DNA of 64,000 bases from Tyto alba (lineage: Eukaryota > Chordata > Aves > Strigiformes > Tytonidae). The stretch spans positions 2,111,730 through 2,175,729 of the forward strand of contig NW_024881324.1 in assembly GCF_018691265.1 (NCBI RefSeq), written 5' to 3'. The position numbers and the translations under genes were made by a program. This document shows positions 11,580 through 24,000 of this stretch, piece after piece. Position 1 is the first letter of the stretch. Each line of letters starts with the position of its first letter. The notes under the pieces are model-generated. The model saw only the letters and a program-made list of their open reading frames with translations. It was not told where the DNA came from and did not search any database.

Positions 11580-12560
11580 TTTGGGCGTATTGAATGAGTT
11601 ACTCCCGTGCTTTCCACCCTCCCCATGCACAGGCAGCCATTTCTCTGCGTTTTAACCCCGTCTGCACATCAGGACGGGGAGCCAGGGGCAAGCGTGGGCC
11701 TGGCCGGGCATGGGCTGAGAACAGCCACACTTCAGCACACCTGTGGGAACACACGCAGTGCCAGCGTGCCCCTGGGACGCACCCCGGGGGGACCGCCCCG
11801 TCACCCTCCTTCGGGCAGGTGCCGGTCAAAGCGATTAAAGCGGGTTTATGGTGGTTTCTCCATCCAGCGGCGTGGGGGGGCAGGCGTGAAGGGGCTCCGG
11901 GGCCAAGGCTGCAGAGCAGCGGCTGCGCGTGGGAGGGGGTGAACTCCGCCTGACTCCCGGGATGAGTCTGCGCAGGTGGGCGTATGAAAACTCATCTGCT
12001 TTTCTCTTTAACTTTCCAACTGAGCAACGTGGTCTGGGCAGAGAAGCCGGGGAGGCCAGGTGGGGGGGGAACCCCAGCACCGTTCCCCTGTCCCTCCTTG
12101 CTGGCGGGAGCAAACCCACCCTTTCGGCAGGGCTGCGCCCCGGGGAGCGGGAGGCAGTTTTCGGGGAGAAGCCGCTCCCACGGCTCCCACCAACCTCAGC
12201 CACCCGAGCGAGCGTCTACGTGAAGACGCGGGCCGCTGTAGGAGTTGCTGGGTCAGCTTCCCCTCCAGCGCCCGTTGCCGCTCGAGGCGTTAGCAAGCCG
12301 GTTTCGAGAGGGGCGTGCGAGGTCGGAAAACTCTCGCTCGTAATTTAGAAAGTCGGTAGTTTCGGGGTTCGACCCGTGGAGCGGGGCCGGGGCCGGGTGC
12401 TGCTCTCCTGGCCCAGCGCTGAGGCCGTGGGCCCGTTCCCGGGCCCACCTCCGCTGGCAACGCCAGCCGTGGGCTCATTCAACAGCGACCATCGTCTCGC
12501 TTCGAGGCGAGGCGGCGAGCACCGGAGACCTCTGGCAAGGCTGGCAGGGTGTCTCCAGCA
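11580..12560. promoter_or_regulatory. CpG-rich region, candidate island
   Basis: This is one of the two longest CpG-rich regions in the window, densest at about 12060-12540. Long frames on both strands (139 codons plus at 11929-12348, 122 codons minus at 11835-12203) overlap one another and are arginine-, proline- and alanine-rich, as expected in GC-rich DNA, and I recognise no domain. CAG/GT donor-like sites lie near 11819 and 12060. It may be the promoter or first exon of an unannotated transcript, but the direction cannot be decided from sequence. Confidence 0.4.
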
Positions 12561-13020
12561 ATCCCCCCAGCTCGCAGGGAGAAGGATGCTGCCTTTAGCA
12601 GATTAACCCCTTGGTACCGCTGCCCGCGACGGAAAGGGCTGGGGACTGCTGCGTTAGCAGGATGTGTCGGTGAAGCAGATCACTGCGGAGTAAAGAGCAT
12701 AATAAAAGCTTAGATCCGGTAAAAAAAGTTCTGGTCTGCCCAACCCCTTCTAAATATGTGGGTGTACCGAGAGATAAGTAGAGAAGTAAAACTTGTTGCT
12801 AAAAATAATAACGGAAAATGATTATTAGATTTGTGGTTCACATGTATGTGGCCTGTGTGAGCTTTATAGGCCTGAAGAGTTAAACAGAGTGTTTGATTGA
12901 CTAATAACATCAAATAACTTCTTATATAACACCATGTGTCCCTAAAACATTTTTGTGGCCGAAGCATGCACATTTCTGGTGACTCAAGTACGTTCCCTGA
13001 GCTCTAAAGCAGTGGCCAAG
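12561..13020. other. AT-rich gap between two CpG-rich regions
   Basis: About 460 bases of mostly AT-rich sequence separate the CpG-rich regions on either side. An AATAAA match lies near 12701. No exon or repeat is recognised. Confidence 0.5.
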
Positions 13021-14110
13021 CGCGGTGACAGCACATCACTTATCATCACTACCTACTGGTCCAGCAGTTGACCTAAAACCCCAACATTTCCTTCCCCCTG
13101 CCCCGGCCAGGGTGGTGATGTGCAGGATAACAAACGCAGCGCACGCTGCCCGCTGGCACACGTCAGCCCCAATGCAGACGACAGCCCGGTCTCACAAAGT
13201 ATCGCTCCCGCCGGCTCTGCTGGGTGTTGGGAATTCTTCCTAGGGCCGATCTTCATCCGCTTGATGTGTCTGAGCCACCCGGGTCGCAAGGGAAGATGCA
13301 GAGGCGGCCCAGCCTTGGGGTTTGTGGTTTATCCGGACTCCTCTCTCTACCTCACTCACGCGGCCCCGGGTGTGAGGGCACTGCCCAGACGTGCCGGGGG
13401 GTACCCCCGTTTGCCCCCCGGTGCCGGGGACCTCTCCTGCTCCCGGCTCCCACGGACACGCTGCCGAGCGCCGCTGGGCTACTGCAGAACCAGCATGGCC
13501 CCGGGGCGGGGCTTGGATTTTTTGATGCAAGAAATCAAGATTTTAGTCTGTTGGAGGCCTTGCTTTAACTGCGCATAAAGCCTCTCGTTTAGGAAACCCA
13601 GTGAATTGCGCGACACAGCACTGGTCTGTACTACGCGACGGCTCTAAATACCTTTGTTTCTAGGATTTTTCATGCTTTGCAACCACGACGAGGAATGAGT
13701 TTACGCCTCCGTGGTCACACATGCAGTTAATCTGGACGGATCCTCAGCTGGAAGATAAACCCATCCAGCACTCGGGGTTCCCGTCTCCTCCCGTCTTCTC
13801 CCACCTGGAGCTTGGCACCCAGCAAGGCACCTCCCCAGCAGCCTCCCTAATTCACTGGCGGTGCCTCCGCGGGCTCTGCGCACAGCCTGGCCAGCCGCCA
13901 AGGCTCCAAAAGGAGGGTTTGCACTTCCAGGGGTCCGAAGCGCCGCGGGCGTCGGCAACTGGGCCCGCGGGGACGGCGGCCGCCCCGCCACGCTGACCCC
14001 GGGAGGGATTTTTGAGCTTCGTGAGCAAGGTAGCGTGAGAGATCCAGGCCTGCGGGCAGAACCATTGCCTGCTGGATGCCGTTGCTCAGCGCTGACCGCC
14101 CGCATCAGGG
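13020..14110. promoter_or_regulatory. CpG-rich region, candidate island
   Basis: A second long CpG-rich region, with dense CpG at about 13200-13500 and 13840-14000. It carries frames of 152 codons (plus, 13120-13578) and 153 codons (minus, 13701-14162). Neither contains a motif I know, and both have the skewed composition of GC-rich chance frames. As with its neighbour, a promoter role is plausible but unproven. Confidence 0.4.
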
Positions 14111-14354
14111 TGGGAAAAGAGCCGTGTTTTCCAGCTCTGTTTTCCGGGTATCCACTTGACATTGCTCAGCAGAGTTCAGTCGGTGCTCTTTAATAAGCAA
14201 AACCACGCATCCCATCATTGCCATATTCTGTCTTATAATACAAGTTGACACTGGAGACGGTATCAGTACTATTTCCAGCTGATGGGAATTTTCCAATTTT
14301 TGTTTTCTTCTATAAAGTTTTGCATCATAATGCCAAATGTTTGGGTACTGTGGG

Positions 14355-14455
14355 ATTTTTTTTTTTTTCTCCCACAAAACTATTTTTTCAATTAGATAAA
14401 GAGCTAGCCAAAAAAACATTTAATTTTGAAGGAGGAAAAAAAAAAAATCTCCTTC
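14355..14455. repeat. Poly(T) and poly(A) tracts in inverted arrangement
   Basis: A T14 run ending in CTCCC lies at about 14356-14373. About 60 bases later come GAAGGAG (14428-14434), A12 and then CTCCTTC (14449-14455). GAAGGAG and CTCCTTC are perfect reverse complements flanking the A run, and the A tract can also pair with the upstream T tract. Transcribed or single-stranded, this could fold into a hairpin. It may be only chance pairing of homopolymers. Confidence 0.5.
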
Positions 14456-14459
14456 AGCT

Positions 14460-15430
14460 GGCTCTATTGTTCACATCTTTGATTATTTTCTTCTTTCTGC
14501 AGACCACAAATTTTACCCAGTTAAAAGGAATTGGCCTGATTTTGGTCTTCGACAAGTATACCTGTAGTTAACTCCTGAGTTATGCCAGGAGGAGTGAGAT
14601 CAGAATTGGGCTCAAAATCCTGCTTCTGCAGAGCTTTATGATCGAAGATGCGTCGTGCAAGAAACAATGAGAAGGTAAAGGGAACAGAGGACAACTAGCA
14701 TATTGCAGTCAAAACCCGGGCTAGTGCAGTAGCTGCGCTATGCGCAGTGCACTTTGGCTGCCTCGCAGAAGGAAAAAATGCTCCTGTGCCCCAGCCCCAT
14801 CCTGGCTCTTTAGAGAAAGTGAAGTTGCATCACCCTGGTCCCAACTGATTTCCAGGCTCCGTCTGGCCGCCTACTTGGGCCCATAGTTGCTGATTATCGG
14901 CGCTGCGAGGCCCCGTCCTGACCCAGGACGTTTGGCTGAACCTGTGGGTCTGAGGTTCTGCCTGCTCCTGCCAGCCTCCCCGTCCATTCCTCCTCCTTCA
15001 ACAAGTAATCTTTGTTGAGGCTTTACTCGCAGGTAGAATAATGATTAAACCATTGAAAAAAATAGAAAGGAACACGCCCCAAAATATTCTTCCTTTACTT
15101 TGGTTGTTTGTTTTGTCTATTTTTTTCTTGTTGTTGCTGTTTATACTTGAGTTTGCTCCTTGTTTTAGAAGAAACTCTTTGTTAAGTTTTATATGTATGT
15201 TTTTTCAGTTACACTCTGTAAAAATAGAAGTCAGTGCTGACTATCAGTATTTATGCACGAAGCAATTATTTTAGAAGGCCCATAGCTACAGCTCAATCCT
15301 TCCTCTGTATAGTTTCCACCGTGATTTCAAATGGCAAAAGGAGTCTTCAGAAGTAGCTTTTCCAGGGAATGCACCCTGGCTCCCAGTTTTGATAGAAAAG
15401 GGGGGCAATCTTTCAAGTGGCTATGTAGCG
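14460..15430. other. Gene-free stretch
   Basis: Mixed sequence with no recognisable exon, repeat family or RNA gene. A 77-codon frame at 15041-15274 is hydrophobic and T-rich in its codons and has no resemblance that I can name. Confidence 0.55.
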
Positions 15431-15780
15431 AGGACAACGGAAAAACTAGTATTTCAGCCTTGGTGGCGTACAGCGCTGACTGCCAAATCGCCGAATTGGT
15501 TTGGTTTAATGCTCCTTCCCTCCGCCGTGGCTGACCTTCCCCGAAGCTCCGAGCTGTGCCTTCGTTCCTGCATCCTCCTGGCTCTGCCGATGCGGATCCA
15601 CGCCGGCCCTGATGGCGAATCCCACGGAGGCGTTTGCCCGGCTCCGTTCACGCTGCGCGGGACGGGAGCAAAGGCCTCGCTGCCGAGCAGCAGCCTCCGG
15701 CCCGGACGCAGTGCCACCACCAACAAAAAGAGATTACGGCCACACTAGGAGTTTTGCTTCGTTTTAAATCGCCGCCGGAG
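15430..15780. promoter_or_regulatory. Small CpG-rich patch
   Basis: About 350 bases enriched in CpG, with overlapping frames on both strands (119 codons plus, 90 codons minus) that look like composition artefacts. It might be an orphan CpG island. No splice-site pattern helps to orient it. Confidence 0.35.
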
Positions 15781-16844
15781 GTTCGTTTGTTTTAATAGTT
15801 CTTTCTTGGCAATATTTTCAGCATAGATGTTTTCAAACACGGGTATCTACGTTATCTGTCTGGTTGTGCAATTTATGGGCTCTAGTAATAATATGCACTC
15901 GCACTTCACCACTCATTTAAAGCCCTAAACAGAAGACCCGAATATTCTGTTTGAAAATTTGGCTCAGCGTCTCTGAGGATAGATTTAATAATTAAAAAAA
16001 CAAAACAAGAATGACAAGGGGGAGGTTTTGGAAGGGCTGTGTTACACTCACAGTCATAAAGCAGCCTCTGAAAGCAAAGCAGTGTCTGCCACTGCCAAAC
16101 AACCGCATTTCATTACTTTGGAACCCCATTTTAGTGCTCAGGCAGCTTGTTTGAATGCGTTTATAGTGCCCCACTACCACGGGCAGGCCTGCTGCAGCCT
16201 CGCCTTGGGTGTCTGTCATTGCTGTCTGGCTCTGCGGGGCAGCTCCCTTCCAGCCCCGTGCAGGATCACGGGGCTCCTGCTTATCCCAAGGGATGTCGGA
16301 GACCCCTGCCCCATCCCCCAGAGCAGCAGGGGGGGATGCAGCGGGCATCCGCCAGCCGTTCACACACAGATCCCTTGCTAAAGCAGAGAAGTGAGGAACA
16401 ACTCCTGCAATTAGAAGCACAGAGGTGATTTGAAGTAGGTAAACTGCCAGAGCTGATGACATGCCAGAACGGGATTTGGCCAGGACACCGCGGCTAACAC
16501 CTGCACGGATACAAGGAACGCCACGGGATCAATGTCTTTGAGTGCTCAGAGCCTCCCGTGTCGCCCCAAATCCCTCCCCTCGGGCGGCACGGCACCGAGG
16601 TGCAACAGCTGGTCTGCAGTTGACACCAGAAACATCACCGTTCCGAACTGTTCCAGTGAAGGCTCAGCCTGAAAAGGGCAACCTAATGAACCTCCAGCCC
16701 CGCACGGCGAGAAGGCTCTCGGCCTGGTGGGGGCTGATGCAGGGATGCTGGAGACTAACAAACAGAAAACCTTCCCTGCAAGCTGCCAGGCACAGCGATC
16801 AGGTCAGCTCAGTTACCGTAATGCGTGAGCTCCGGCAAGAACGT

Positions 16845-16847
<3 letters not shown>
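15781..16847. other. Gene-free stretch
   Basis: No supported gene or named repeat. A 156-codon minus-strand frame (15992-16462) and overlapping plus frames have no recognisable motif. CpG content is moderate around 16.2-16.7 kb. Confidence 0.5.

Positions 16848-16878
<31 letters not shown>
16848..16878. repeat. Poly(A) run, 31 bases
   Basis: The longest pure A run in the window. The sequence before it is unique-looking, contains no recognisable transcript copy and no nearby AATAAA, so a processed pseudogene is not supported. Confidence 0.9.
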
Positions 16879-16880
<2 letters not shown>

Positions 16881-17357
16881 AAGACCTGACCACAGGCAGA
16901 TTTCTTCCTAACTGTGTCACTGGTGAACACCATAATTCCAAGCCGGAGGTGGGAGAATGGGTTTGTTTTTACAAGAAACCTGTCGACGGAGAAAAGAAAA
17001 ATTCAAGGAGAATTTAGCAACTGGCTGAATTTGGCAAATAATTTCAGCTGGAGAAAATAGCTAAAATAGTTCAAACTTGGAGGGGTGAGTGGGAGAAGAG
17101 AAATTCTGAAAATCCATTATTTGCACAGTTCTCCTCCAAAGAGCTTATATTATACTGCCCGCTACCAGCTGGCCCGAGATTTAGGTTGCCTAATATTTTC
17201 CGTTATAAAAGATTCTTTCAACATTTTTATTTTTTTAGAAGCTCTAACACCTCCATTGTTTGCAGCAGGCCCTTATAATTTGGCAGGGACAAAGCCCCTG
17301 GGCTAGAGAAGTGCCTTTTCTTTCATCCATGAAATTCCAGTCAGGTTTGGCTGGATG
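16879..17357. other. Gene-free, AT-rich stretch
   Basis: Contains sequence around 17000-17240 with several AT-rich, homeodomain-like motifs and no exon. It could be a conserved regulatory element, but there is nothing diagnostic. Confidence 0.3.
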
Positions 17358-17387
17358 AAAAAAAAAAAAAAAAAAAAGAAAAAAAAA
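17358..17387. repeat. Poly(A) run with one interruption
   Basis: Twenty A, one G, then nine A. A simple mononucleotide repeat. Confidence 0.9.
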
Positions 17388-20300
17388 CAAAAACCTGTTA
17401 AAAATCACCATTTCCCTTCTCTCTCTTATGTGCCTCAAAAAAATATGCTGGCGGGCTGCCAGCATAGCAAGTGAACGTGAACGTTCTCATTAAATTGAGC
17501 CCAGGTTGTCACCAAAGCAGCCGTCCAGACTCTGCTGGGAATGTCTGGGGGCTTCCAGGGCAGCTGCAGCAGCAGGAGAAGACTTGCGGGAGACCGAGCA
17601 CCACCCCAACAAGTTTCCCTGACAGGAGAAGGAGTCAGAGACGGGAAGGAGCTCCTCCTGCTCCTCCTGCCACTCATTTAAAAGTCCTGGCAAGCCAGTC
17701 TCTGTGTCCTGGGGCTCCTGCCCCTACTTCTTAGGCTGGGAAAAGTAGAGCCAAGTTCTCACTCAGCCAGCTGTGAAATAGCAACACTAAGCCACGCTCC
17801 TCTTTCTCCACCACCTTGGTCTTCTCCTCAGGAACAGCAATCTTATCCTGCTGTCCCCTGATAGAATTAACCCTGTGGTCCTATCGTATCAGGCTAGTCT
17901 GCGACGCTGAACAGAGAATGGGTTCGGTGGTTGTTGTTTTTTTTTTTTTTTTTGCAGCACCACAGAGGGGATAGTTGTCTTGGAAAAGTTTCTGGTCTAC
18001 AGGTTGGAAGGGGACCATCCCAGAAGACTGTGCAGGAAGAGACGAGAGCCCAGGAGCCAGACTTACTAGGGAGGCAGCTTCCAAACGGTGGTCAGGAAAT
18101 AGAAATGGGACCATGTGTACAGAAACGAGCGCAGAGAGCTAATGGGAGTGGAACGGGAAATGGGGAAATTTGGACATCATTGTGCAGGAGACCTGGTGAA
18201 GGCCTGGAAGATCTTAAGTAGCCAATATAATCCACTCCTGGCAGAGGAGACTGTATTTTGAAAGTCAACACTGAGTGGAATATAGCAAGATGAGCACTAA
18301 AGCAGGAAGGAACACAGAAATATATTATTCAGTGGTCCCTCAGCCTAGTTTTTGGCCTCCACCAGTGACATTGGAAAGGATGGCATACAGAAGTTCTGCA
18401 GCCAGCAAATTCCTGCCACTTGTGAAAAATCCTAGCTCGTTCCTAAATAGCAAGAAAATGGTTTATGCCGCAGAGTATCAAGTTTTATAAGTCTTCCCAA
18501 ATCTGTTAGTATTAACTGAAAATTGGATTGAAAGCCAAGCATCAGAGTACACCACACAGAAAAATACTCGGCTTGCCTGTGCAGAACTCTTCATTCCCAT
18601 AGACGTGTAACTGTCAAGAGAATCTAGCTGACTTTGCGAGGGAGGTGCTTATCCTTGAGAAAGCTGTTAGTGCTCATTAAAGAAGTTTGTTTGTTGCCTG
18701 TAGGCAATAGGGAGAGAAGAGCAGAAGGTGACCTTAGCTCTGTCATCCTGCCCCTGCTCTGCTGGCTATGCGTGCAAGGTTCAGGCACGGTCTGACCCTT
18801 CGCTCCATCCAGAGATGGAGCACAAGATAAAACCACTAGCTAGGCTCATCCCAAAGCTGAGCTTTGTTAGGAGGTGTAACTTATTCCATTGAGCAGAGTG
18901 GACCAGGACCATACTGCTTTTGAAACCTGTGCTGCTGTGTGTGCAGAGCGTGGATGCACGAGCTAGTGGGCTAGTGCTAACTTACGGTTCTTTGCATGGC
19001 ACTCCGTTGTGCCAAGTAGACACAGCGGTAAATAAGTTGGTAAAACACAAAAGAAAGACTGAGTGGTAGCAGTGAGAAGGCAAGAGTTGGTTCCTTCACC
19101 TCTGCTTAAGGATTTGCTTTACCCTAAAGATGGGCTTCTAAGTTAAATGAGAGATGGGTGGCCAAAACTATACCAAAGCTTGGCTTTGCTTTCATGTCCT
19201 TTTAGAAATAAAACTCCACCCTCACGTGTGAATTCAAACAGAGTCAAATCTGTGCCGCTCAAGGGAAAGTGGCAGTTCAAAGACGGGCCTCAGTACTGCT
19301 TCCAATTTAAATAGAAAAGACTGTGTGTTTTCCCCTTCAGCTGATTATTGTATTAATTAGCACAATAACTTCTGGAGCTCTACTAATAAACTATACGTTC
19401 AATGACTTTGGCAGTAAAAACCAATGAAGCAAGCATCAGCAGTTCTTGAAGACAGAATATAACTATGAGTACCTGAAGACTCTTTCTTTGGATCGCAGGA
19501 GTGGGATAACTTGTCAGGAATGACTAAATTGGAATCAAATATGTCTAGAATTCAGACTCGCTAAAGACGGAATAATCAAAACCATCAAAGCTTGGTGCAT
19601 AATGGCTTGAGACAAGTGGTCCAGCAAATATTGTTCTAATATCATCTTAACCACAAGGGCTGCTCAGATGTGTTTCTTGAAGACGTTTAAGTTAGCAAAG
19701 AGTACTCATCATTAATCTTTTATAATGGCTTTTGGGAGCCACAGTTCATTTAAACATTTTACATTTTTATTACTTATGTATGCAGGGCAGCAATTAAAGC
19801 TGTCGTGGTCATATAATGAAGACTAATGAAAGCAAGACGAAGGCAGGTTTTCATTTTCTGTCAACCTGAATATCCATCTGATTCTGCCATCTCCCTGCCC
19901 CCTCTCCCCAAAAACAGTTTTTTTTTTTTTTCTTTGCCTGAAAGCCAGATCTCCAGTCCCTAGGCATCCAACCAAACGCCTTCACAACTGTCCGGGACGA
20001 ACCGTGAAGACTATGTGGTCCTTTCTTTTCTTACATAGAAGAAGCATATCTCGTGGTAATCAGACAAGTACCGTAAAAGGCTCAGTCTTTCTCAATGCAA
20101 GTAAATGTGAGTGATGCAATAACAACATCTTTATGGTATGTTTTCTTGGCTACTGTGAAGTAATAGTTTTGGAGGGGAGACAGGGATTAGTCACCCCACA
20201 ATTAGTCATTCTGCTGTGTAGTTTGATATTTGAGAGATCTGTATTTCAGAAATGCGGTTCTGCAACCATAGGAGCTATTTTCAAGTACTTTCTGCTTTCT

Positions 20301-21949
20301 CCCTCTTTTAAATGGGAAGAGTTTGTAGAAAGAAAAAACATTCACTCTTTACATTTAACATGCTTCCTGCACTCACGTATCCCTATTTCATCTTCATACA
20401 AACTTTGCTTTCCCTTTCTCAGGAGCTGTGACCAAAACCTCAGTTTGGAAAGCCTGAGTTTGTGTAAGGTTGAGCCCGTCAGCCTGGCCAGGCATCCTAA
20501 AGCTCGTGCTACAAATGGCTGAGGGTTGGAGGGGGGACATGCAAAAAAGGGCCAGTGCTCTCTCCCACGTGTCTCCAGAAGCCTGGGAGCCCGAGAGGCT
20601 CCTCAGTGTTCGGCGAGGTGCAGAGGGGCTCACGGCCCCCCAGCTTGCGTGCCTGGAGGGAGCTCTCTGGGGAGGGAGCCGTGGGCTGGGGCACCTGGAG
20701 GCAGGTCCTTCCCAAAGGCCACTTACCGCTTCAGGAAGAGCAAAGCACAAAGAGAGCCGAACTAGAGGTCTAACAGACAGAAACTTTGCTACAGAAGATC
20801 GGTCCCCTTTAACTGGAATTTTTCTGAGTCAAAAAGGCAATGCAGATGTTTTAAAGTGTTAATCATAAATACCAAGGGAGAGGGAGCTTAATGGCAGCGC
20901 TCCCAATGAGTAACAACTTAATGTTTGGCCTCAAATATTTCAACTGGTAGGATGTTGCATACTTCACTGATCTGTACATGGCAGCTCCGCAGTTGTCTTA
21001 ACCATTTCATTTTTGGAGTGAGTAGTTGCAGTCTAGCCCGTGTGTCACAGAAAGTGTGCTACCCAGCAGGGCTTGCGCTAAGCACACATCCGTCACTGGT
21101 CCAGGCACCCAGACCGGATCTAGTCCTCTCCGTAGAGGATAGCTTGTTTCACCCAATCTCCCCTCCATAACACGAACCTGGATCCTCTTTTCTAACCAAC
21201 CTTCCTCCCAGCTCCTTGGTATTTCTCCATTGCCAAACTCTCGTCTCCTGAACGTATCCCATGCATACCAAAGCCTGATTGAAATTTGGCACTGAGAGCC
21301 TTTCATAATTCTGCTCGCACTGGTATAAAGAGAGTTAATATCTTCTTGTTTCAGACACGCTGTTGTCATTATTGCTTACCAGCCCAAGCTCCAAAGACAA
21401 AAATCAAATCTGGCAAGAGAAATACAGAGCGAGGAGTCATGGGCCAAATTGATTTGACTTTAAACAGCATTGAAACAGATGAAATACTGTGTTTCATTTG
21501 GAAAAACAGCAGCTGTGTCTGTACAGCAACTACTGTGCTTCTCCAAAGGGTTTTTCCCACATGCAGGGCCAAACTCAACCAAATGTAGCTTGGAGTGAGA
21601 AGGTAAAGCTCCCATGAAATTCCTGGATCAAACTGTCTGAAGATGTAAACTTGATTTGAAGTCAGCCGAAAGTGGCATGCATTGCACCGACTACGGGAAT
21701 TCGGCATAACGTCTCTGCTGATGGCAGTCAAGAACCAAAGAGAAAAACTCCAGCCCTGAGGCCAGCCTTTCCCCTCTACCCTTTCCTCTCTGGCTGTAAG
21801 CAGATGCCGAGGTCTGTACCCTGCGGAACAGCAACCGTTGTGATTTGCAGTGATCTAATATTAAAACGTCAGCACCGAAGTGCAAGGAATTCTGTTCCTC
21901 CCCAGTCACAGTGTGGCAGCCAGACGTGTCGGGCATCTTCCCACAGCCC
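17388..21949. other. Gene-free stretch
   Basis: No exon or RNA gene is supported. A T17 run lies at 17937-17953 and a T-rich run at about 19919-19932. The sequence at about 19320-19420 and 19730-19850 is rich in ATTA/TAAT core sites and has the look of conserved non-coding sequence. Frames of 129-130 codons at 20133-20522 and 20470-20862 are not recognisable. Confidence 0.5.
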
Positions 21950-22190
21950 CGGCCGCTCATACCGAGTACAAACTACACGGGTTCCTGGATTCCGGGAGAG
22001 CCCCGCTCGGCGCAAGCGGGCTTCACCGTCATCTGTTCACCGGTTAGGTGGTTTAAAAGCTGAGCTAACCTGAAACGGGCCGGCGGGCTGCATGTGTAAC
22101 TGGGGAGGGGGTTCGGGGTTGGTTGCGTGGTGCTGTCCCTGGGGGCAAAGTCACCCGGAGCAAGCGCGGTTCAGCCTTGCTCTCAGGGAC
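21950..22190. promoter_or_regulatory. Small CpG-rich patch
   Basis: A short cluster of CpG dinucleotides in otherwise ordinary sequence. No exon boundary is visible. It is weak evidence for an island or enhancer. Confidence 0.25.
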
Positions 22191-23204
22191 GCAAACGCTG
22201 CCAGGGTCGGAGCAAGAACTCTGATGCCATTGTAAACGGAAGCAGCATCTGAAGGGATTGTTGTTTTAAATGTGGTTTAAATTTTACATCCTGATGGTTT
22301 CTCCGAGAACAGGATAACTAAAATCGTTTGCAGATCCCAAAGGCGAAGTTCCTTTTTGCTTCACTGGTGGATTTTGTGCCTCGGAGGGAAGGGGAGAAGC
22401 CAGTTTTCTGATGACACTCATAGGCCGCGTTTCCCATTACTCAACAGGGTGTGCATGGCACGCCTGCGTTCCTGAAGTTGAACGCTGCGTTCCAGCTGCC
22501 ATAGAGTCAGAAAAGGAGGCATATCCTTCAGGCAGCTCCGGCCCTTTTACACAGGAATGATGGCGGGGGAGAAAATCAAGGCAGATGCAATTAGTGAAAA
22601 TTAGAAACTGCAGTGCAGCTTCTCTCTGTGGCTGTGACCATGCAGCACAAAGCAGCTTCCCCTGAGCCTTGGACTCCTTACAGCCTAACAGAAGGAAGAT
22701 CACTACAAGCACCAGGTATTTCTGTTAGCAGGAAGCCTGGTAAATGCTCTTTCCGTGCCAGAAACACCTCCTGTTGGCAGGTTTGCTTGGCAGGCTCCAG
22801 GCACTGAAGCAAACGCACTCTCTGTTTTGCAAGATTCACCCAAGTGGGGCTTAGCCCTGTCATGCCTCTCAAGAGATTCTGAGGAGCCGGTTGTGGCCCT
22901 TCAATGTGAGGGGATGAAGTGGCCAAAAAAATGGAACTACCTGAAAACGAGTTGCCCTTTAGTTATGCCAAGCAATATGGAAATAATTTCAGAGTGGGTT
23001 GTATTTCACTTTTTTTTTTTTTCCTCATAATCTCACTATATTTTAAGTCTGGGTTTTGCTTTACATTTAATTTTTTTCACAACCTCACTGTACATTAAAA
23101 GAACGGAAAGTCAGTACTGTGTAAAGAGGGAGTGGGGAGCAGAAGACAAGATGCAAAAAGCTTGGGAGAAGCAGCCAGCCCGAGCTGGGCACTCAGGGGT
23201 GCCC
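22191..23204. other. Gene-free stretch
   Basis: No recognisable gene or transposon. A short T run lies at about 23011-23022. Confidence 0.5.
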
Positions 23205-23345
23205 AGAAGGATTACAGGATCATTCAGTCTGGAAGGGACCTTCTAGCCCAACCTCCCGCTCCCACCAGGGTCAGACCTGAGATGGACCTTACGCCGTCTT
23301 CTGGGCAGCCCTGGTGAGTGGAAGCTCCCATCACCGCTCTTCCTG
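23205..23345 (-). mobile_element. CR1-like LINE fragment, 3' end
   Basis: The plus strand reads GGATCATTCAGTCTGGAAGG, then GACCTTCTAGCCCAACCTCC, then an AGGGTCAGACCTGAG segment. This succession is typical of the reverse complement of the CR1 retrotransposon 3' region in birds, as I know it from the family. The element therefore lies on the minus strand with its 3' end at the left. The fragment is short and lacks the octamer-type 3' tail and any reverse-transcriptase reading frame, so it is a dead, 5'-truncated copy. The right boundary is uncertain. Confidence 0.65.
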
Positions 23346-23479
23346 GCTTGTGATAACCAGCTCTTCTTTATACCAAACCCAGCTGGTGGCCAATGGTAGC
23401 ACCACGCCATTTTACCTTCTACTTGTTGCTGCCTCTTCTCCCTTTCAATGCGTGAGTGAACAGAGGCACTTCAACTCCA

Positions 23480-24000
23480 GGTGATGTGCTGGGACCATCC
23501 CAGTGGAAGCGCAGGGCCTGCACCTGGCATCTGCCAGCTCTTCGTCCTGTCTGAAGAGGAGGGGGGAAAGCCCCAGCCCTCGGAGCATCCCGTTATTTTC
23601 ACCCGTGCTGCCAGTGCTTTCCTGCCTCCAGGCATCGCCCCGGGTGCCTGCAGAAAGGCCGGCGAGGGCATTTTTGCTCCTGCTGCTTTGCCTGCTCTCT
23701 CATTACGACGAGACCGCGCTGCCCTCCCCGCCGCCGTCTGCCGGGGTGTTGCTGGGGGAGTCTGGGGACTGCGCTGCAAGCAGGCTCCCGCGCCTCTTGA
23801 GTACACCCACCACCCCCCCAGCTACCTCTTTCTTGTTGCTTTAGCTAAATCTGGCGACCTGCCCTGCCCTGACAGCTGCTGGGGGGGCTGGTCCCTGCAG
23901 CGCCGAGGGGCTTTGCTCGCTCTCAGGATGGAGGTGCTGCGGCGGAGAGACTGGGCAAAACGCGCACGAGGAGAACTGCAGCCTTGTGTGTCTGTCACAT
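23480..24000. promoter_or_regulatory. CpG-rich patch
   Basis: About 500 bases with many CpG dinucleotides, densest at 23640-23980. A 173-codon plus-strand frame (23481-24002), one of the longest in the window, crosses it but is alanine-, proline- and arginine-rich with no recognised domain and a shadow frame on the other strand. It may be an orphan CpG island. Confidence 0.35.

Noticed and set aside
12360..12380. B-box-like GGTTCGACCC in a CpG-rich region
   Set aside because: No A box, cloverleaf or terminator T run at suitable positions.
13701..14162. 153-codon minus-strand gene
   Set aside because: No recognised domain, and the composition is as expected from GC-rich DNA, with overlapping frames on plus.
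16540..16878. Processed pseudogene ending in A31
   Set aside because: No recognisable coding sequence, poly(A) signal or flanking duplication precedes the A run. Processed copies are also rare in birds.
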